Assembly (NCBI GenBank): GCA_023247955.1
Contig: JAHFFL010000013.1
Coordinates: 1-12,502, forward strand
DNA: 12,502 bases
Direction of reading: 5' to 3'
Origin: Candidatus Omnitrophota bacterium
GTDB lineage: Bacteria > Omnitrophota > Gorgyraeia > 2-02-FULL-51-18
The notes beneath the pieces were generated by a model. The model was not told where the DNA came from, searched no databases, and worked only from the letters and a program-made list of their open reading frames with translations. Shown piece after piece: positions 11,341-12,502 of the stretch (the first letter of the stretch is position 1; the number at the start of each line of letters is the position of its first letter). Both the position numbers and the translations under genes were made by a program.

Positions 11341-12502
11341 AAAAAATCAAACCGGCGGTGAGCGCGGTTTTATTCACGGCGTTTTTTTGCACGTTTTTAT
11401 TTGGCCCGGCGGAATTCGGATTCGGAGAAACATCGCGCTACGTTTACAAGCCAAGCGCTTATTCCAACGAGGCCTATTCTTCTGATTCAAAAACTCTTTC
11501 GGAGGACGAAGATACGGACATGCCGGAGATGCCCGCCATGCACACCCCAGAGACTACAAGCGCTGCCCCGGATTCTATATCCATGAATTTCGACGATGCG
11601 CCGCTGAACGAAGTCTTAAAAATATTTTCCCAGCAGTCTGGCCTGAATTTTGTCTCGAGCGAAGAAGTGGAAAATAAAAAAGTCACGGTTTATTTTGATA
11701 ATGTCCCGATCCAGGACGCCTTGGACAACCTGATCACGGCCAACAACCTGCGCTACAAGCAAAAAGGAGGGAGCAAGGTATTCATCGTCTATCCAGCCGA
11801 CGCCCCGATGGGAGATCTTGAGACGCGGGTATTCCGTCTGAAGCACGCCCGGCTTTCGATCTCGCCTTTGGATTTAGCCGGCGGAGACGTGATTAAAAAC
11901 CTGACGGCGCAGACGGGGGGGAGCACGCTTGGATCGAGCGGCGGCCAGTATCAATCCATTCAATCGGGCGGCTCTCAGGGTTCTTCAGGATCCTCTACCA
12001 CGCAGGGATCGGGTGGCTCCTCCACGAAGAACGCCTCGGAAGAGAGTGGCGCTTTGACCCGCGGAATCGACAAGCTTGTTTCCAAGCTTTTATCCAGCCG
12101 GGGCTATCTGACCGCCGATATCGGCACCAACAGTCTTATCGTGACGGATACGCCGGAACGTCTGGAGCAGATTGCGGGTGTGATTGAAAAGGTGGACGTG
12201 CCTCTCTCACAGGTGGTGCTTGAGGTGTACCTGATGGAGATAAGAAAAGATCTTTTGGATGATCTGGGCGTCGAGTGGGGCGGGACTGACGGCGCGCTTG
12301 GGGTATTGACTCCAGGGTCGCGGGTAACCACTTTTCCTTTTAACGCCACCAGCATTTTGGGAGGGGGATTTAACGCGAGCGGGCAGAAGCTTGCCGGTGC
12401 GGCGGCAAACCCCCGGACGGTCACGGCAGGCACTTTAAATCTTAACAATCTTAAGGCGACACTGCATTACATTACCTCGCAAACAGATACCAAGGTTCTG
12501 GC
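11337..12502 (+). CDS. Secretin (GspD/PilQ family), 3'-truncated by window edge
   Basis: The frame stays open from ATG 11337 to the last base, giving 388 residues of an outer-membrane secretin that would form the gated channel for secreted proteins or a pilus. There is a signal peptide (hydrophobic about 7-23), then a variable acidic region (31-80). The N0/STN domain spans about 81-150 (ISMNFDDAPLNEVLKIFSQQ, VTVYFDNVPIQDALDNLI). A second KH-like domain at about 160-290 ends in NSLIVTDTPERLEQIAGVIE and contains a Ser/Gly-rich insert at about 193-238. The secretin core begins at 293 (VVLEVYLMEIRKDLLDDLGV) and reaches LKATLHYITSQTDTKVL at the edge. The start overlaps the PilP-like stop (ATGA). 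The C-terminal barrel and any S-domain lie beyond the window. Confidence 0.93.
   Translation, partial: MKKIKPAVSAVLFTAFFCTFLFGPAEFGFGETSRYVYKPSAYSNEAYSSDSKTLSEDEDTDMPEMPAMHTPETTSAAPDSISMNFDDAPLNEVLKIFSQQSGLNFVSSEEVENKKVTVYFDNVPIQDALDNLITANNLRYKQKGGSKVFIVYPADAPMGDLETRVFRLKHARLSISPLDLAGGDVIKNLTAQTGGSTLGSSGGQYQSIQSGGSQGSSGSSTTQGSGGSSTKNASEESGALTRGIDKLVSKLLSSRGYLTADIGTNSLIVTDTPERLEQIAGVIEKVDVPLSQVVLEVYLMEIRKDLLDDLGVEWGGTDGALGVLTPGSRVTTFPFNATSILGGGFNASGQKLAGAAANPRTVTAGTLNLNNLKATLHYITSQTDTKVL

Noticed and set aside
1..12502. CRISPR array, insertion sequence or prophage
   Set aside because: No regularly spaced repeats, transposase motifs, terminal inverted repeats or phage genes were seen on either strand.

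Overview
This is a bacterial chromosomal window, densely packed and with every recognisable gene on the + strand. It holds core translation genes, a long overlapping-gene operon and the start of a type II secretion / type IV pilus-like assembly operon. There are no insertion sequences, phage genes or CRISPR arrays. The strong Shine-Dalgarno sites, sigma70-like promoters, DUF1844 protein, RmuC, PC4-like protein and a fused PilM-PilN (GspL-like) subunit suit a Gram-negative lineage. An Omnitrophota-like or deltaproteobacteria-like genome is my guess from gene content alone; it was not tested by any search.

Layout. (1) 1-2514 is tRNA biology: the 3' part of mnmA, a CAU-anticodon tRNA gene that overlaps the mnmA stop codon, a secreted small protein with its own strong promoter, and tilS. 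(2) 2511-8185 looks like one long transcription unit. It starts from a perfect-consensus promoter buried in the tilS stop codon and carries rpsU (58 aa), DUF1844, rmuC, a PC4-like protein, a membrane protein with a probable beta-sandwich ectodomain, a ParA ATPase fused to a glycogen-binding (CBM48/AMPK-beta type) domain, an M48 membrane metalloprotease and a secreted thermonuclease-like protein. Most junctions are ATGA/TGATG-type overlaps or gaps of at most 20 bp, and I see no terminator inside. (3) 8225-8833 is a DUF151 bifunctional-nuclease-family gene whose promoter places the start site on the ATG, so it is probably leaderless. (4) 8892-12502 is a secretion/pilus operon: a GspL-like PilM-PilN fusion that apparently starts at an AUC codon, then PilO/GspM-like, PilP/GspC-like, and a secretin running off the right edge.

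The most novel item is the ParA-CBM48 fusion (5482-6573) with the membrane protein encoded immediately upstream and overlapping it. Together they look like a two-component device in which a DNA-surfing or membrane-linked ParA-type ATPase carries a glycogen-binding module, perhaps to position or sense a glucan. This is inference; no ParB gene or parS-like site was seen.

No gene-free stretch exceeds 300 bases. The longest are 8834-8968 (extended -10 promoter, 11-bp repeat, leader), 2515-2626 (rpsU promoter and leader hairpin) and 832-906 (promoter and Shine-Dalgarno of the secreted protein gene).
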